From contig JAHJYW010000007.1 in NCBI GenBank assembly GCA_018827375.1, positions 1 to 64,000 of the forward strand: a DNA stretch of 64,000 nucleotides, written 5' to 3'. Source of the DNA: Alphaproteobacteria bacterium. GTDB lineage: Bacteria; Pseudomonadota; Alphaproteobacteria; Caulobacterales; Hyphomonadaceae. Made by a program: the position numbers and the translations under genes. Shown one piece after another: positions 17,061-27,487 of this stretch. The notes under the pieces are model-generated. The model saw only the letters and a list, made by a program, of their open reading frames with translations. It made no database searches and was not told the DNA's origin. Position 1 is the stretch's first letter, and each line of letters opens with the position of its first letter.

Positions 17061-17849
17061 ATGGCATTGCGCCGGTTCGACATTGAAGCAGGCGGCGACA
17101 GTTTCGCCTTCAAGCCTGAAACTGAAGACAAGATTGCCTTCTGGCGCGCCAAGTATCCGGCGGATCGCCAGCGCTCCGCTGTGATCCCGCTGCTCTGGCT
17201 GGCCCAGAAGGACAACAATGGCTGGCTGTCCGAGCCCGCCATGCGCGAAGTCGCTGATCGCCTCGAGATGCCCTATATCCGCGTATATGAAGTCGCGACC
17301 TTCTATACGATGTTCCGTATGCAGCCGGTCGGCAAGTTTCACATCCAGCTGTGTGGCACGACGCCCTGCATGCTGCGCGGCTCGGAATCGTTGCGTGATG
17401 TGTGCAAAAAGGAAATCGGTCCGGCGATGTACGTCACCGACGACAAGCGCCTTTCCTGGGAAGAAGTCGAATGCCTCGGCGCCTGCGTGAACGCACCCAT
17501 GGCGCAGATCAATGACGACTATTTTGAAGACCTGACGGCTGACAGTTTCAGCAAGATCCTTTCCAAACTGAAGAATGGCGCCGATGTGCAGCCGGGACCG
17601 CAAATCGACCGGATCAACAGCGGCCCTGAAGGCGGCACGACCGTGCTGACCGAGCCGCACCTTTTCGATGGCTCCCGCAACGAGGTTTCGGTCCTTCCGA
17701 ACCTGCCGTCGGCTGAGCCGGAAGCGGATTCCGAAGGATCCAAGGCGCTACCGAAAGAGGATGCGCCAACAAACACGAAACGTGAAACACCAGAGGCAAA
17801 ACCGGGTACGAAAACGACCCTGCTGCCCAAGAAGGGTGATGAGGACTAG
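17061..17849 (+). CDS. nuoE: NADH-quinone oxidoreductase subunit E with extended tail
   Basis: 262 residues. The 24-kDa thioredoxin-like domain (about 1-172) carries the four ligands of the N1a [2Fe-2S] cluster: Cys98 and Cys103 ('CGTTPC'), Cys138 and Cys142 ('CLGAC'). About 90 extra C-terminal residues follow, rich in Pro, Glu, Lys and Thr and probably disordered, ending 'PKKGDED'. NuoE is part of the NADH-oxidising module with NuoF and NuoG. It directly abuts the VOC gene upstream, and nuoF follows after 3 nt. Confidence 0.95.
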   Translation: MALRRFDIEAGGDSFAFKPETEDKIAFWRAKYPADRQRSAVIPLLWLAQKDNNGWLSEPAMREVADRLEMPYIRVYEVATFYTMFRMQPVGKFHIQLCGTTPCMLRGSESLRDVCKKEIGPAMYVTDDKRLSWEEVECLGACVNAPMAQINDDYFEDLTADSFSKILSKLKNGADVQPGPQIDRINSGPEGGTTVLTEPHLFDGSRNEVSVLPNLPSAEPEADSEGSKALPKEDAPTNTKRETPEAKPGTKTTLLPKKGDED

Positions 17850-17852
17850 GAC

Positions 17853-19157
17853 ATGTTGCTCGACAAGGACCGCATCTTCACCAATCTCTACGGGCTCCAT
17901 TCACCGAGCCTGGAAGCCGCCAAGAAGCGCGGCGCCTGGCACCTCACACGCGAAATGCTCGCGATGGGGCCAGACTGGATCTGCGACCAGATCAAGGCCA
18001 GCGGCCTGCGCGGCCGTGGCGGCGCAGGGTTTCCGACAGGCCTGAAGTGGACATTCATGCCGAAGGAAGTGCGCGAACGTCCGCATTATCTTGTCGTGAA
18101 CGGTGATGAGTCCGAGCCAGGTACGTGTAAAGACCGCGAAATCATGCGGCACGACCCGCACCTTTTCATTGAGGGCTGCATGGTGGCCAGCCGCGCGATG
18201 CGGGCACACAAATGCTATGTCTACCTGCGCGGAGAATACATCGCCGAGCGTCATGCAATGGAACTCGCCATCAAGGAGGCCTACGAGGCCAAGCTGATCG
18301 GCCAGGACAATGACAATGGCTGGGACTTTGATATCTACGTTCACCACGGTGCCGGCGCCTATATCTGCGGCGAAGAAACCGCGCTGCTCGAAAGCCTTGA
18401 GGGCAAGAAGGGCCAGCCGCGCATGAAGCCGCCATTCCCGGCCAATGCCGGACTCTATGGCTGCCCGACGACAGTGAACAATGTTGAATCCATTGCTGTT
18501 GCGCCGACAATCCTTCGGCGCGGTGCGGAATGGTTCGCCGGCTTCGGACGCCCGAACAATGCTGGCACGAAATTGTTCTGCATTTCCGGCCACGTGAACA
18601 AGCCTTGTAATGTCGAAGAAGAAATGTCGATCACGTTCCGTGAGCTGATCGAAACGCATTGCGGCGGTATTCGTGGCGGATGGGATAATCTGAAGGCTGT
18701 GATCCCGGGTGGCTCATCTGTTCCTATGGTGCCCGCTGAGCAGATCATGGACGCATACATGGACTTTGACACGCTGCGCGACCTGAAGTCGGGTCTTGGC
18801 ACGGCGGCCGTCATCGTGATGGACAAGGACACCGACCTGATCAAGGCGATCGCGCGCCTCGCCTATTTCTACAAGCACGAATCCTGCGGCCAGTGCACAC
18901 CTTGCCGCGAAGGCACCGGCTGGATGTGGCGCGTCATGGAGCGCATGGTCAAAGGTGAGGCCGAGCATGACGAGATCGACACGCTGCTGGATGTGACCAA
19001 ACAGGTTGAAGGCCACACGATCTGTGCGCTCGGAGATGCAGCCGCCTGGCCAATCCAGGGCCTGATCCGCCATTTCCGGCCTGAAATCGAAGCCCGTATC
19101 AATGAATATCGCCTACCCCGCGCCATGGTGCAGGGCGCGGTCATCGCGGCGGAGTAA
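17853..19157 (+). CDS. nuoF: NADH-quinone oxidoreductase subunit F
   Basis: 434 residues, the NADH- and FMN-binding 51-kDa subunit. '[16 protein letters not shown]' binds the nucleotides, and '[21 protein letters not shown]' lies by the FMN. The N3 [4Fe-4S] ligands sit in '[13 protein letters not shown]' and '[10 protein letters not shown]'. It takes hydride from NADH and starts the electron chain. It is followed by nuoG after 6 nt. Confidence 0.97.
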   Translation: MLLDKDRIFTNLYGLHSPSLEAAKKRGAWHLTREMLAMGPDWICDQIKASGLRGRGGAGFPTGLKWTFMPKEVRERPHYLVVNGDESEPGTCKDREIMRHDPHLFIEGCMVASRAMRAHKCYVYLRGEYIAERHAMELAIKEAYEAKLIGQDNDNGWDFDIYVHHGAGAYICGEETALLESLEGKKGQPRMKPPFPANAGLYGCPTTVNNVESIAVAPTILRRGAEWFAGFGRPNNAGTKLFCISGHVNKPCNVEEEMSITFRELIETHCGGIRGGWDNLKAVIPGGSSVPMVPAEQIMDAYMDFDTLRDLKSGLGTAAVIVMDKDTDLIKAIARLAYFYKHESCGQCTPCREGTGWMWRVMERMVKGEAEHDEIDTLLDVTKQVEGHTICALGDAAAWPIQGLIRHFRPEIEARINEYRLPRAMVQGAVIAAE

Positions 19158-19163
19158 CAAGAC

Positions 19164-21263
19164 ATGTCCGACACGTTCAAACTGAATATCGATGGCCAGG
19201 ACATCGAGGTCCCCAAGCACTACACGCTGATGCAGGCGTGTGAGGAAGCGGGCGCAGAGATTCCGCGCTTCTGCTATCACGAGCGCCTCTCTGTTGCCGG
19301 CAACTGCCGCATGTGCCTCGTCGAGTGGGAAGGCGCGCCGAAGCCGATTGCGTCCTGCGCCCAGACGGTTGGCGACATGCGTCCGAACCGCGATGGCTCG
19401 GCGCCAAACGTGCGTACGAAGGGCGACTATGTCCAGAAGGCCCGTAACGGCGTGATGGAATTCCTTCTGATCAACCATCCGCTCGATTGCCCCATCTGCG
19501 ACCAGGGCGGCGAATGCGACCTTCAGGATCAGGCCATGGCCTATGGCCGTGGCGGCAGCCGCTATGATGAAAACAAGCGTGCGGTCGACGACAAATACAT
19601 GGGGCCGCTCGTCAAGACGATCATGACGCGATGCATCCAGTGTACGCGCTGCGTTCGCTTCATTGCCGAGGTGGCTGGTGTCGAGGAGATCGGCATGATC
19701 TCGCGAGGCGAGAATGCCGAGATCACGACGTATCTCGAGAAATCGTTGACGTCCGAACTGTCTGGCAACGTGATCGACCTTTGCCCGGTCGGTGCTTTGA
19801 CATCCAAGCCTTACGCCTTCAACGCGCGCCCATGGGAGCTTCGCAAGACCGCTTCGATCGATGTCATGGATGCGATGGGCGCTTCGATACGCGTCGACGC
19901 CAAGGGTGATGGCGTGATGCGAATCCTGCCGGAGACCAACGAAGAAGTGAACGAGGAGTGGATTTCCGACAAGTCCCGCTTCGTCTGGGATGGTCTGGCC
20001 CGCCAGCGTCTCGACAAGCCCTATGTCCGCGTCAACGGCAAGCTCGTTCCTGCAACCTGGGGCGAAGCATTTGCGGCTGCAAAGGATGCATTGTCGGTGT
20101 CCTCCGACAAGATCGGCGTCGTCGCGGGCGACCTGATAGAAGTCGAACAAGCCAAAGCCGCGCTTGACCTGTTCCGCTCAATGGGCGTTCAGAATACAGA
20201 CTGCCGTCCGGCGGGCGCCACCTACGGCACCGACGGTGTGCGTGAGCGCTACATCCTCAACCCAACGCTTATGGGCGTGGAAGAAGCCGATGCGCTGCTG
20301 CTGATCGGCGCCAATCCGCGCGCTGAGGCGTCTGTCTGGAATGCGCGCATACGCAAGTCCTGGCTTTGGGGTGAACTCAAGGTCGGCGTCATCGGCGAAG
20401 CCGCTGACCTGACCTATGATTATGACCATCTCGGTACAGGCGGCGATGCGCTTGCCAATGTTGCCAGCAGCGACTTCTTCAAGGTTCTCAAGGACGCCAA
20501 GCGTCCAATGGTGGTTGTCGGCGAGGCTGCTCTCTGCCGCGCCGATGGGCAAGCCGTTCTGGAAGCTGCCCTGAAGCTTGCGCAGGACGTTGGCGCGGTA
20601 GAGGATGACTGGGCTGGCTTTGGCGTGCTGCACAATGCGGCTGGCCGAGTCGGCGCGCTGGATGTCGGCTTCGTGCCGGGTGAAGGCGGAAAAGCCACGG
20701 GAGAGATTCTTGGCGGAGGTATGGAAACACTTGTTCTGCTCGGCGCTGATGAAGTTGACCTGTCGGGTATCGGCAGCAGCAAAGTCATCTATGTCGGTTC
20801 GCACGGCGATGCAGGGGCCTCACGTGCCGACATTATCCTGCCTTGCGCCACCTATACCGAAATGGACGCAACTTATGCCAACACCGAAGGCCGCGTTCAG
20901 ATGACGACCCGCGCTGTGCAGCCGAAAGGCGAAGCACGTGAAGGCTGGGCAATATTCCGCGCCTTGTCGCAAGTTGTTGGCAAGACGCTGCCCTATGATA
21001 CCGCTGACGCTTTGCGCGCCGGCCTGCGCGGGCCAGAGGGCGAAAGCACAGTGTTCTCCGGACTGGGATTTGCACCAGGCACCAGTGGTGTATCCGCGCT
21101 ACAGGCAGCACCCACCGGTTCGGCCGGAGCGCTCTCGGCGGATGCCTTTAAACCGGCCATTGATGATTTCTACCTGACAAATCCGATCGCTAGAGCGTCT
21201 AAGACGATGGCGGAGTGCTCGGCGCTCAGCACGGCTCTAGACACTCCGGTAGCAGCGGAGTAG
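19164..21263 (+). CDS. nuoG: NADH-quinone oxidoreductase subunit G
   Basis: 699 residues. An N-terminal [2Fe-2S] domain ('RFCYHERLSVAGNCRMC') is followed by the His-Cys ligand region 'HPLDCPICDQGGECDLQD' and a 4Fe-4S pair ('CIQCTRC', 'DLCPVGALTS'). The remainder is a molybdopterin-oxidoreductase-like domain without cofactor function, as in all NuoG. It is the largest peripheral-arm subunit and carries electrons from NuoF towards NuoI. nuoH follows after 9 nt. Confidence 0.97.
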   Translation: MSDTFKLNIDGQDIEVPKHYTLMQACEEAGAEIPRFCYHERLSVAGNCRMCLVEWEGAPKPIASCAQTVGDMRPNRDGSAPNVRTKGDYVQKARNGVMEFLLINHPLDCPICDQGGECDLQDQAMAYGRGGSRYDENKRAVDDKYMGPLVKTIMTRCIQCTRCVRFIAEVAGVEEIGMISRGENAEITTYLEKSLTSELSGNVIDLCPVGALTSKPYAFNARPWELRKTASIDVMDAMGASIRVDAKGDGVMRILPETNEEVNEEWISDKSRFVWDGLARQRLDKPYVRVNGKLVPATWGEAFAAAKDALSVSSDKIGVVAGDLIEVEQAKAALDLFRSMGVQNTDCRPAGATYGTDGVRERYILNPTLMGVEEADALLLIGANPRAEASVWNARIRKSWLWGELKVGVIGEAADLTYDYDHLGTGGDALANVASSDFFKVLKDAKRPMVVVGEAALCRADGQAVLEAALKLAQDVGAVEDDWAGFGVLHNAAGRVGALDVGFVPGEGGKATGEILGGGMETLVLLGADEVDLSGIGSSKVIYVGSHGDAGASRADIILPCATYTEMDATYANTEGRVQMTTRAVQPKGEAREGWAIFRALSQVVGKTLPYDTADALRAGLRGPEGESTVFSGLGFAPGTSGVSALQAAPTGSAGALSADAFKPAIDDFYLTNPIARASKTMAECSALSTALDTPVAAE

Positions 21264-21272
21264 GGCGGCGGC

Positions 21273-22364
21273 ATGAGCAATCTCATCGAGTCTTTCGGCG
21301 ATTTTACGGGCTTCTGGATGGTGCTTGGCCAGATTGCCTTGTTCACGCTTGTCCTGTTGATCTCTATCGCCTTCCTGCTCCTGCTTGATCGCAAGATCTG
21401 GGCAGGTGTCATGATGCGTAAGGGCCCCAACGTCGTGGGGCCGTTCGGCCTTTTTCAGTCTTTCGCGGATTTCGGCAAATTCCTGCTGAAGGAGATCGTG
21501 ATTCCGGCTGGCGCCAACAAGACTGTTTTCATCCTTGCGCCAATTCTGACTTGTACGCTGGCCTTCGTGGCTTGGGCAGCCATTCCCGTGGCGCCTGGCA
21601 CAGTATCGGGCACGAGTTGGGTTGTCTCGAACCTGAACGTGGGCGTGCTTTACCTGTTCGCGATTAGCTCACTTGGTGTCTATGGCATCATCATGGGCGG
21701 CTGGGCCTCGAACTCGAAATATCCCTTCCTTGGCGCGTTGCGCTCGGCTGCGCAGATGGTGTCCTATGAGGTCTCTATCGGCTTTATCATCGTGACGGTC
21801 ATACTGCTCACCGGCTCAATGAATCTTAGCGCAATTGTCGAGAATCAGTCGGGCGGTTTCTGGAACTGGCATCTTTTCAGCTTCCAGTACTTCCCGATGA
21901 TTTTCGTGATGTTCCCGATGTTCGTCATGTTCTTTATCTCGGCACTGGCTGAGACCAACCGTCCGCCGTTCGATCTGCCGGAAGCTGAATCTGAACTCGT
22001 TGCCGGCTACCAGGTGGAATATGGCTCGACCCCATACCTGCTTTTCATGCTTGGCGAATATCTGAATATCGTTCTGATGTGCGCCATGATGACAGTCCTC
22101 TTCCTGGGTGGCTGGCATGGACCATTTGCCCTTGGCGACGTGGTCAAGGACTGGCCACCGCTATTGCTTAGCCTGTCCGGCCTGTTCTGGTTCATGCTGA
22201 AGATCCTGTTCTTCTTCTTTATGTTTGCCATGGTGAAGGCCATCGTGCCCCGCTATCGCTATGACCAGCTGATGCGTCTCGGCTGGAAAATCTTCCTTCC
22301 CACGTCGCTCGCAGCCGTCCTGATCGTCGCGGGCTATGTTGTTTACACCGGAGTGCAGTCATGA
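21273..22364 (+). CDS. nuoH: NADH-quinone oxidoreductase subunit H
   Basis: 363 residues with about eight membrane helices. The loop '[19 protein letters not shown]' and the acidic motif '[20 protein letters not shown]' are diagnostic for the ND1-type subunit that forms the quinone channel and couples to proton pumping. The stop overlaps the nuoI start by 4 nt. Confidence 0.97.
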   Translation: MSNLIESFGDFTGFWMVLGQIALFTLVLLISIAFLLLLDRKIWAGVMMRKGPNVVGPFGLFQSFADFGKFLLKEIVIPAGANKTVFILAPILTCTLAFVAWAAIPVAPGTVSGTSWVVSNLNVGVLYLFAISSLGVYGIIMGGWASNSKYPFLGALRSAAQMVSYEVSIGFIIVTVILLTGSMNLSAIVENQSGGFWNWHLFSFQYFPMIFVMFPMFVMFFISALAETNRPPFDLPEAESELVAGYQVEYGSTPYLLFMLGEYLNIVLMCAMMTVLFLGGWHGPFALGDVVKDWPPLLLSLSGLFWFMLKILFFFFMFAMVKAIVPRYRYDQLMRLGWKIFLPTSLAAVLIVAGYVVYTGVQS

Positions 22365-22846
22365 GCCTCGCACAGACCATCCGCGGCGCCCTGCTAACCG
22401 ACTTCATCGGCGCTTTCTGGACCGCGCTTCGGGAGATGTTCCGCCGGAAGGCGACTGTGAACTATCCGTTCGAGAAGAACCCGCTCAGCCCGCGCTTTCG
22501 CGGCGAGCATGCGCTGCGCCGCTACCCGAGCGGCGAAGAGCGCTGCATCGCGTGCAAGCTATGCGAAGCGGTCTGCCCGGCGCAGGCGATCACGATCGAG
22601 GCCGAGCCGCGTGCGGACGGCGCCCGTCGGACAACGCGCTATGACATCGACATGGTGAAATGCATTTATTGCGGCTTCTGTCAGGAAGCCTGCCCGGTGG
22701 ATGCCATCGTCGAAGGGCCGAACTTTGAGTTTGCGACGGAAACGCGCGAAGAGCTGTTCTACGACAAGGATCGCCTGCTAGCCAATGGCGACCGCTGGGA
22801 ACGATTGATCGCGAAGAACCTGGAGCTGGACGCGCCTTATCGATAG
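22361..22846 (+). CDS. nuoI: NADH-quinone oxidoreductase subunit I
   Basis: 161 residues with two ferredoxin-type [4Fe-4S] motifs, '[12 protein letters not shown]' and '[12 protein letters not shown]', forming clusters N6a and N6b. An amphipathic N-terminus places it at the membrane surface. It links NuoG to NuoB. A 69-bp gap separates it from nuoJ, the longest inside the operon. Confidence 0.97.
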   Translation: MSLAQTIRGALLTDFIGAFWTALREMFRRKATVNYPFEKNPLSPRFRGEHALRRYPSGEERCIACKLCEAVCPAQAITIEAEPRADGARRTTRYDIDMVKCIYCGFCQEACPVDAIVEGPNFEFATETREELFYDKDRLLANGDRWERLIAKNLELDAPYR

Positions 22847-22915
22847 GGCGCACCCGCAGAATAACTGAACCGGAGCGGCAGGGCAGAGGCCTCGCTGTTT
22901 CACCAAATAGGGGCT

Positions 22916-23518
22916 TTGAGGGCTTTGGCAGTTTACGCTTTCTGGATTTTGGCCACAATCGTGGTCTTGTCCGCCGTAATGGTGATCGCGGCGCGCAACC
23001 CTGTGCACTCGGTCCTTTTCCTGATCCTTGCCTTCTTCACGTCGGCAGGCCTGCTGGTGCTCATCGGTGCCGAGTTCCTGGCGATGCTGCTCGTCGTCGT
23101 TTACGTCGGCGCTGTCGCCGTTCTTTTCCTTTTTGTCGTCATGATGCTCGACGTCGATTTCGTCGAACTCAAACAAGGCTTCCTGAGTTATCTGCCGTTT
23201 GGCCTATTGGTCGGCGCCGTGTTCCTGGCCGAGATTGTACTTGCGTCATTCGCTGGCCTCGAAAACCACGTTAGCACGTTCGATGCGTCGCCGGGCGCGG
23301 AAACCAATGCCGAGGCCATCGGTCAGGTCATGTACACGCAATACATGCTGCTGTTCCAGCTCGCCGGGATCGTCCTCCTGATCTCCATGATAGGCGCCAT
23401 TGTGCTGACACTGCGTCATCGTCCGGGGACGAAACGGCAGAGCATTGCCCACCAGACAGCACGACGTCGTTCCGACGCCTTCGACTTGAAAGACCCGAGC
23501 TCCGGGCAGGGGATCTGA
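22916..23518 (+). CDS. nuoJ: NADH-quinone oxidoreductase subunit J
   Basis: 200 residues with five membrane helices. '[17 protein letters not shown]' and '[18 protein letters not shown]' are the ND6-type signatures (the second contains the pi-bulge helix). There is no ATG in range; the start is called at TTG 22916, or possibly TTG 22925, and the ribosome site is weak. It is an inner-membrane subunit involved in coupling. nuoK begins 4 nt after the stop. Confidence 0.94.
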   Translation: MRALAVYAFWILATIVVLSAVMVIAARNPVHSVLFLILAFFTSAGLLVLIGAEFLAMLLVVVYVGAVAVLFLFVVMMLDVDFVELKQGFLSYLPFGLLVGAVFLAEIVLASFAGLENHVSTFDASPGAETNAEAIGQVMYTQYMLLFQLAGIVLLISMIGAIVLTLRHRPGTKRQSIAHQTARRRSDAFDLKDPSSGQGI

Positions 23519-23522
23519 TATC

Positions 23523-23831
23523 ATGGACCTTGGACTTTCCCACTTTGTCGCCGTTTCGGCGGTCCTGTTCACGATTGGTGTCGTTGGCATCTTCGTGAAC
23601 CGCAAGAACATCATCGTCATCCTCATGGCGATCGAACTGATCCTTCTGTCAGTGAACATCAACTTGATCGCCTTCTCGGTGTTCAATGGTGACATCACCG
23701 GGCAGATTTTCGCCATGCTCGTCCTCACCGTCGCCGCTGCTGAAGCGGCCGTCGGCCTTGCCATTCTCGTTGTGTATTTCCGCAATCGCGGCGATATCGC
23801 GGTCGAGAATGTTGACCTGATGAAAGGGTAA
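23523..23831 (+). CDS. nuoK: NADH-quinone oxidoreductase subunit K
   Basis: 102 residues with three membrane helices, ND4L family. '[30 protein letters not shown]' contains the conserved buried Glu of helix 2 used in the proton path (quoted in part: '[13 protein letters not shown]'). It is followed by nuoL after 6 nt. Confidence 0.96.
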   Translation: MDLGLSHFVAVSAVLFTIGVVGIFVNRKNIIVILMAIELILLSVNINLIAFSVFNGDITGQIFAMLVLTVAAAEAAVGLAILVVYFRNRGDIAVENVDLMKG

Positions 23832-23837
23832 CGGACA

Positions 23838-25982
23838 ATGTTGCCGGACTTCCTCATCCTCTTCATCGTTCTGGCGCCCGGCATCGTGGCGCTGTCGGGT
23901 CTTGTTCACAAACAGATCGGTGACGGTCCTGTCATGATCCTGACAACGGGCACGGTTTTGCTCGCCGGTGCGCTTTCGCTGTTCCAGCTGTTTGCCTATG
24001 CTACCGGCATTCACGGCGCTGAAGGCCATGGCGAGGAACTGGGCCATGCGGTGGAGGCTGTTGCCACCAACGGCGCCCACGTCATCACCCTGATGCCATG
24101 GATTGATGTCGGCGCATTCCAGGCCAACTGGGCGATCCGTATCGACACGCTCTCCATCGTTATGATGGCTGTCATCACAGGCGTCTCTGGTCTCGTGCAC
24201 CTCTATTCCTGGGGCTATATGAGCGAAGATCCACACAGGTCGCGCTTCTTTGCCTACCTGTCGCTATTCACCTTCGCGATGCTGACGCTGGTTGTTGCAG
24301 ACAATTTTATCCAGCTCTTCTTCGGCTGGGAGGGGGTGGGCCTCGCCTCATACTTGCTGATCGGTTTCTGGTACACGAAGAAGGCGCCGAACGACGCCTC
24401 CATCAAGGCCTTCGTGACCAACCGCGTTGGGGACTTCGGTCTCGCGCTCGGCATCATGGCCGTGTTCTTCGTCTTTGGCTCGGTCGAATTCGAGCCTGTG
24501 TTGAGCGCGATCCGTGAGAACGCCATTGTGACGCCACTGGCATTTGCCAGTGCAGCACCGGCGCAGGAGTCGATCATCACGTTCCTCGGCCAGCGCGTCT
24601 ACGCGCTCGAATTGATCGGCGTGCTCCTCTTCATCGGCGCCATGGGCAAGTCGGCACAGTTCTTCCTGCACGTCTGGCTTCCTGACGCGATGGAAGGCCC
24701 AACGCCTGTGTCGGCCCTTATCCACGCGGCGACCATGGTGACGGCGGGCGTCTACCTCGTCTGCCTCATGTCGCCCCTCTATGAACACACGATATATGCC
24801 GCGGGCATGATCACGATCATCGGCGCAGTAACCTGTCTCTACGCGGCTACGGTCGGCATGGCGCAAAACGACATCAAACGCGTCATTGCCTATTCCACCT
24901 GTTCGCAGCTTGGCTACATGTTCTTCGCCGCAGGTGTTGGCGCCTATGAAGCGGCGATGTTCCACCTCTTCACACACGCGTTCTTCAAGGCGCTTCTTTT
25001 CCTTGGCGCTGGCTCGGTCATCCACGGCATGCACCACGAGCAGGACATGCGCCGTATGGGCGGCCTCGCGAAATACATGCCGCTGACTTATGCGGCGATG
25101 ATGATCGGCACGATCGCCATTATTGGCCTTGGCATTCCGCATACACTGATCGGTTTCTCCGGTTTCTTCTCGAAGGATGCGATCCTGGAAAGCGCCTTCG
25201 CGGCAGGCGAACATCATGTCATGTTCGGTCAGGTGGCCTTCTGGTTTGGTATCGTCGCAGCGATGCTGACCAGCTTCTATTCGTGGCGCCTCATCTACAT
25301 GACTTTCCACGGCCCAATGGCATCAGCGGAACATCATGACGATCACGCGGATCATTCGCATGCTGTTGCTGACGACCACGGCCATGACCACGCTCACGAC
25401 GCCCATGCCCATGAGCCGCATGAGAGTCCGGCGATCATGCTTGTGCCGCTTGGGCTACTCAGCCTTGGCGCCATGTTTGCAGGTTTCTACTTCCATGACT
25501 GGTTCGTCGGTGATGCCGAGAGCGCGTTCTGGGGTAGCTCAATCTATTCAGCGGCTGACAATCATGTTCTGCACGACCGTCACGATGTGCCCGAATGGGT
25601 CATCCTGGCTCCGCTGGTCGTTACCGTGATCGGCTTCCTGATCGCCACGTTCACGTATTTCTTCAATCGCGGTTTCGGCAAGCGTATCGCCGACAGCGGC
25701 GGACCCTTGCATGCCCTGTTCTCGAACAAATGGTACTTCGATGAGATCTACAATGCGACGCTCATCAAAGGTTCGGCCATGCTCGGCAACCTGTTCTGGA
25801 AGGCTGACAAGAAAATCATCGACCGTCTGGGACCAGACGGTGTGACATACCTTACCCGCTGGAGTGCGCGCCGCCTGTCGGCCATGCACACCGGCTACCT
25901 GTATCATTACGCCTTCGTGATCATCGGTGCTGCGCTCGTCTTTGGCGCGGTCATGTGGTTGCGGGCTGGAGGAGCTAACTAA
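23838..25982 (+). CDS. nuoL: NADH-quinone oxidoreductase subunit L with His-rich loop
   Basis: 714 residues, an antiporter-like subunit with about 15-16 membrane helices. 'GWEGVGLASYLLIGFWY' and 'HAATMVTAGVYL' are ND5-type motifs, with conserved Lys/Glu on broken helices. A loop at residues 498-530 is very rich in His (12 of 33) and Asp. The C-terminal lateral helix region is present. It pumps protons in complex I. The stop overlaps the nuoM start (TAATG). Confidence 0.97.
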   Translation: MLPDFLILFIVLAPGIVALSGLVHKQIGDGPVMILTTGTVLLAGALSLFQLFAYATGIHGAEGHGEELGHAVEAVATNGAHVITLMPWIDVGAFQANWAIRIDTLSIVMMAVITGVSGLVHLYSWGYMSEDPHRSRFFAYLSLFTFAMLTLVVADNFIQLFFGWEGVGLASYLLIGFWYTKKAPNDASIKAFVTNRVGDFGLALGIMAVFFVFGSVEFEPVLSAIRENAIVTPLAFASAAPAQESIITFLGQRVYALELIGVLLFIGAMGKSAQFFLHVWLPDAMEGPTPVSALIHAATMVTAGVYLVCLMSPLYEHTIYAAGMITIIGAVTCLYAATVGMAQNDIKRVIAYSTCSQLGYMFFAAGVGAYEAAMFHLFTHAFFKALLFLGAGSVIHGMHHEQDMRRMGGLAKYMPLTYAAMMIGTIAIIGLGIPHTLIGFSGFFSKDAILESAFAAGEHHVMFGQVAFWFGIVAAMLTSFYSWRLIYMTFHGPMASAEHHDDHADHSHAVADDHGHDHAHDAHAHEPHESPAIMLVPLGLLSLGAMFAGFYFHDWFVGDAESAFWGSSIYSAADNHVLHDRHDVPEWVILAPLVVTVIGFLIATFTYFFNRGFGKRIADSGGPLHALFSNKWYFDEIYNATLIKGSAMLGNLFWKADKKIIDRLGPDGVTYLTRWSARRLSAMHTGYLYHYAFVIIGAALVFGAVMWLRAGGAN

Positions 25983-27481
25983 TGGGCGGGTTCCCCATCC
26001 TTTCAGCAGTTGTATTCCTGCCACTGCTTGGTGCGCTGATCATAATGGGCGTGCGCACGGCTACGGCCGGCAGCTTCAGCAAGGAAGAAGCCGGCAAGGA
26101 AAACCGCGCAGCGTTGCTTGCGGGTATGATTATTTCCGGTGCGACTTTCCTCGCCTCGGTGGCCGCATTCCTGACATTCGATGCAAATGCTGCCGGCTAT
26201 CAGCTGGTCGAGCAATATGCCTGGTATGGCGCGGTGACCTACAAAGTCGGTGTCGATGGCCTGTCGATGCCACTGATCCTTCTGACAACCTTCCTGACGC
26301 CGATCTGTCTTCTGGCGAGCTGGAACTCAATCAATACACGGGTCACGGAATACGTCGTCGCATTCCTCGTGCTCGAGACATTCATGCTCGGCGTTTTCGC
26401 CGCGCTCGACATCGTCCTGTTCTACATCTTCTTCGAGGCTGGCCTGATCCCGATGTTCCTCATCATCGGTATCTGGGGTGGCAAGGAGAAGATCTACGCG
26501 GCGTTCAAGTTCTTCCTCTATACGCTGCTTGGCTCCCTGCTGATGCTGGTCGCGGTTGTCTACATGTTCCAGGCGGCGGGTTCATCCGACATTGAAGTGC
26601 TCGAGAAATATGCCTTCTCGCCACACGTCCAGACATGGCTATGGCTAGCCTTTGCGGCGTCGTTTGCGGTGAAACTGCCAATGTGGCCGGTACATACATG
26701 GCTGCCCGACGCCCACGTTCAGGCGCCAACGGCTGGTTCGGTCATCCTGGCAGGCGTGCTGCTGAAAATGGGCGGCTACGGCTTCCTGCGTTTCTCGCTG
26801 CCCATGTTCCCGGATGCGAGCCACCTGTTCCAGCCTGCCATGTTTGTTCTGGCCGTGATTGCGATTGTCTACACGTCACTCGTCGCCTGGCGCCAGACGG
26901 ATATGAAAAAGCTGATAGCCTATTCATCCGTGGCGCACATGGGCTTCGTCACGCTTGGCATCTTCTCGTTCACCGAAGTGGGTGTTCAGGGCGCGATCTT
27001 CCAGATGCTCAGCCACGGCCTGATCGCCAGCGCATTGTTCCTCATCGTTGGTGTCGTCTACGACCGTATGCACACCCGTGAGATTGCGGCCTATGGCGGC
27101 CTCGTCAATCGCATGCCGGTTTACGCCACACTGTTCATGCTCTTCACGATGGCAAACGTGGGCCTGCCAGGCACCAGCGGGTTCATCGGTGAGATCCTGA
27201 CTATGGTTGGTGGCTTCCAGGCCTCGACCTGGGCCGCTGCAGGCGCGGCGCTCGGTGTGATCTTCTCGGCTGTCTACATGCTGACGCTCTACCGTCGCAC
27301 CGTGTTCGGCGAGATCACCAATCCGAAACTCGAAGGCATTCGCGACATGAACATGATTGAGTTGGTCTGCATCGTGCCGCTGGCCTTGCTGACCTTGCTG
27401 TTTGGCGTCGCGCCGAACCTGATTTTCCACATTACTGAAGGGGCGGCGAACCGCATTCTGTCCCTGATGGTCGGAGGCTGA
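25982..27481 (+). CDS. nuoM: NADH-quinone oxidoreductase subunit M
   Basis: 499 residues with about 14 membrane helices, ND4 type. 'FFEAGLIPMFLIIGIWGG' holds the conserved Glu, and 'HTWLPDAHVQAPTAGSV' is the family motif. It is one of three antiporter-like proton-pumping subunits. nuoN starts 6 nt after the stop. Confidence 0.97.
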   Translation: MGGFPILSAVVFLPLLGALIIMGVRTATAGSFSKEEAGKENRAALLAGMIISGATFLASVAAFLTFDANAAGYQLVEQYAWYGAVTYKVGVDGLSMPLILLTTFLTPICLLASWNSINTRVTEYVVAFLVLETFMLGVFAALDIVLFYIFFEAGLIPMFLIIGIWGGKEKIYAAFKFFLYTLLGSLLMLVAVVYMFQAAGSSDIEVLEKYAFSPHVQTWLWLAFAASFAVKLPMWPVHTWLPDAHVQAPTAGSVILAGVLLKMGGYGFLRFSLPMFPDASHLFQPAMFVLAVIAIVYTSLVAWRQTDMKKLIAYSSVAHMGFVTLGIFSFTEVGVQGAIFQMLSHGLIASALFLIVGVVYDRMHTREIAAYGGLVNRMPVYATLFMLFTMANVGLPGTSGFIGEILTMVGGFQASTWAAAGAALGVIFSAVYMLTLYRRTVFGEITNPKLEGIRDMNMIELVCIVPLALLTLLFGVAPNLIFHITEGAANRILSLMVGG

Positions 27482-27487
27482 CGGCCC

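Noticed and set aside
19113-20150. 345-aa minus-strand ORF
   Set aside because: Antisense to nuoG; no recognisable domain.
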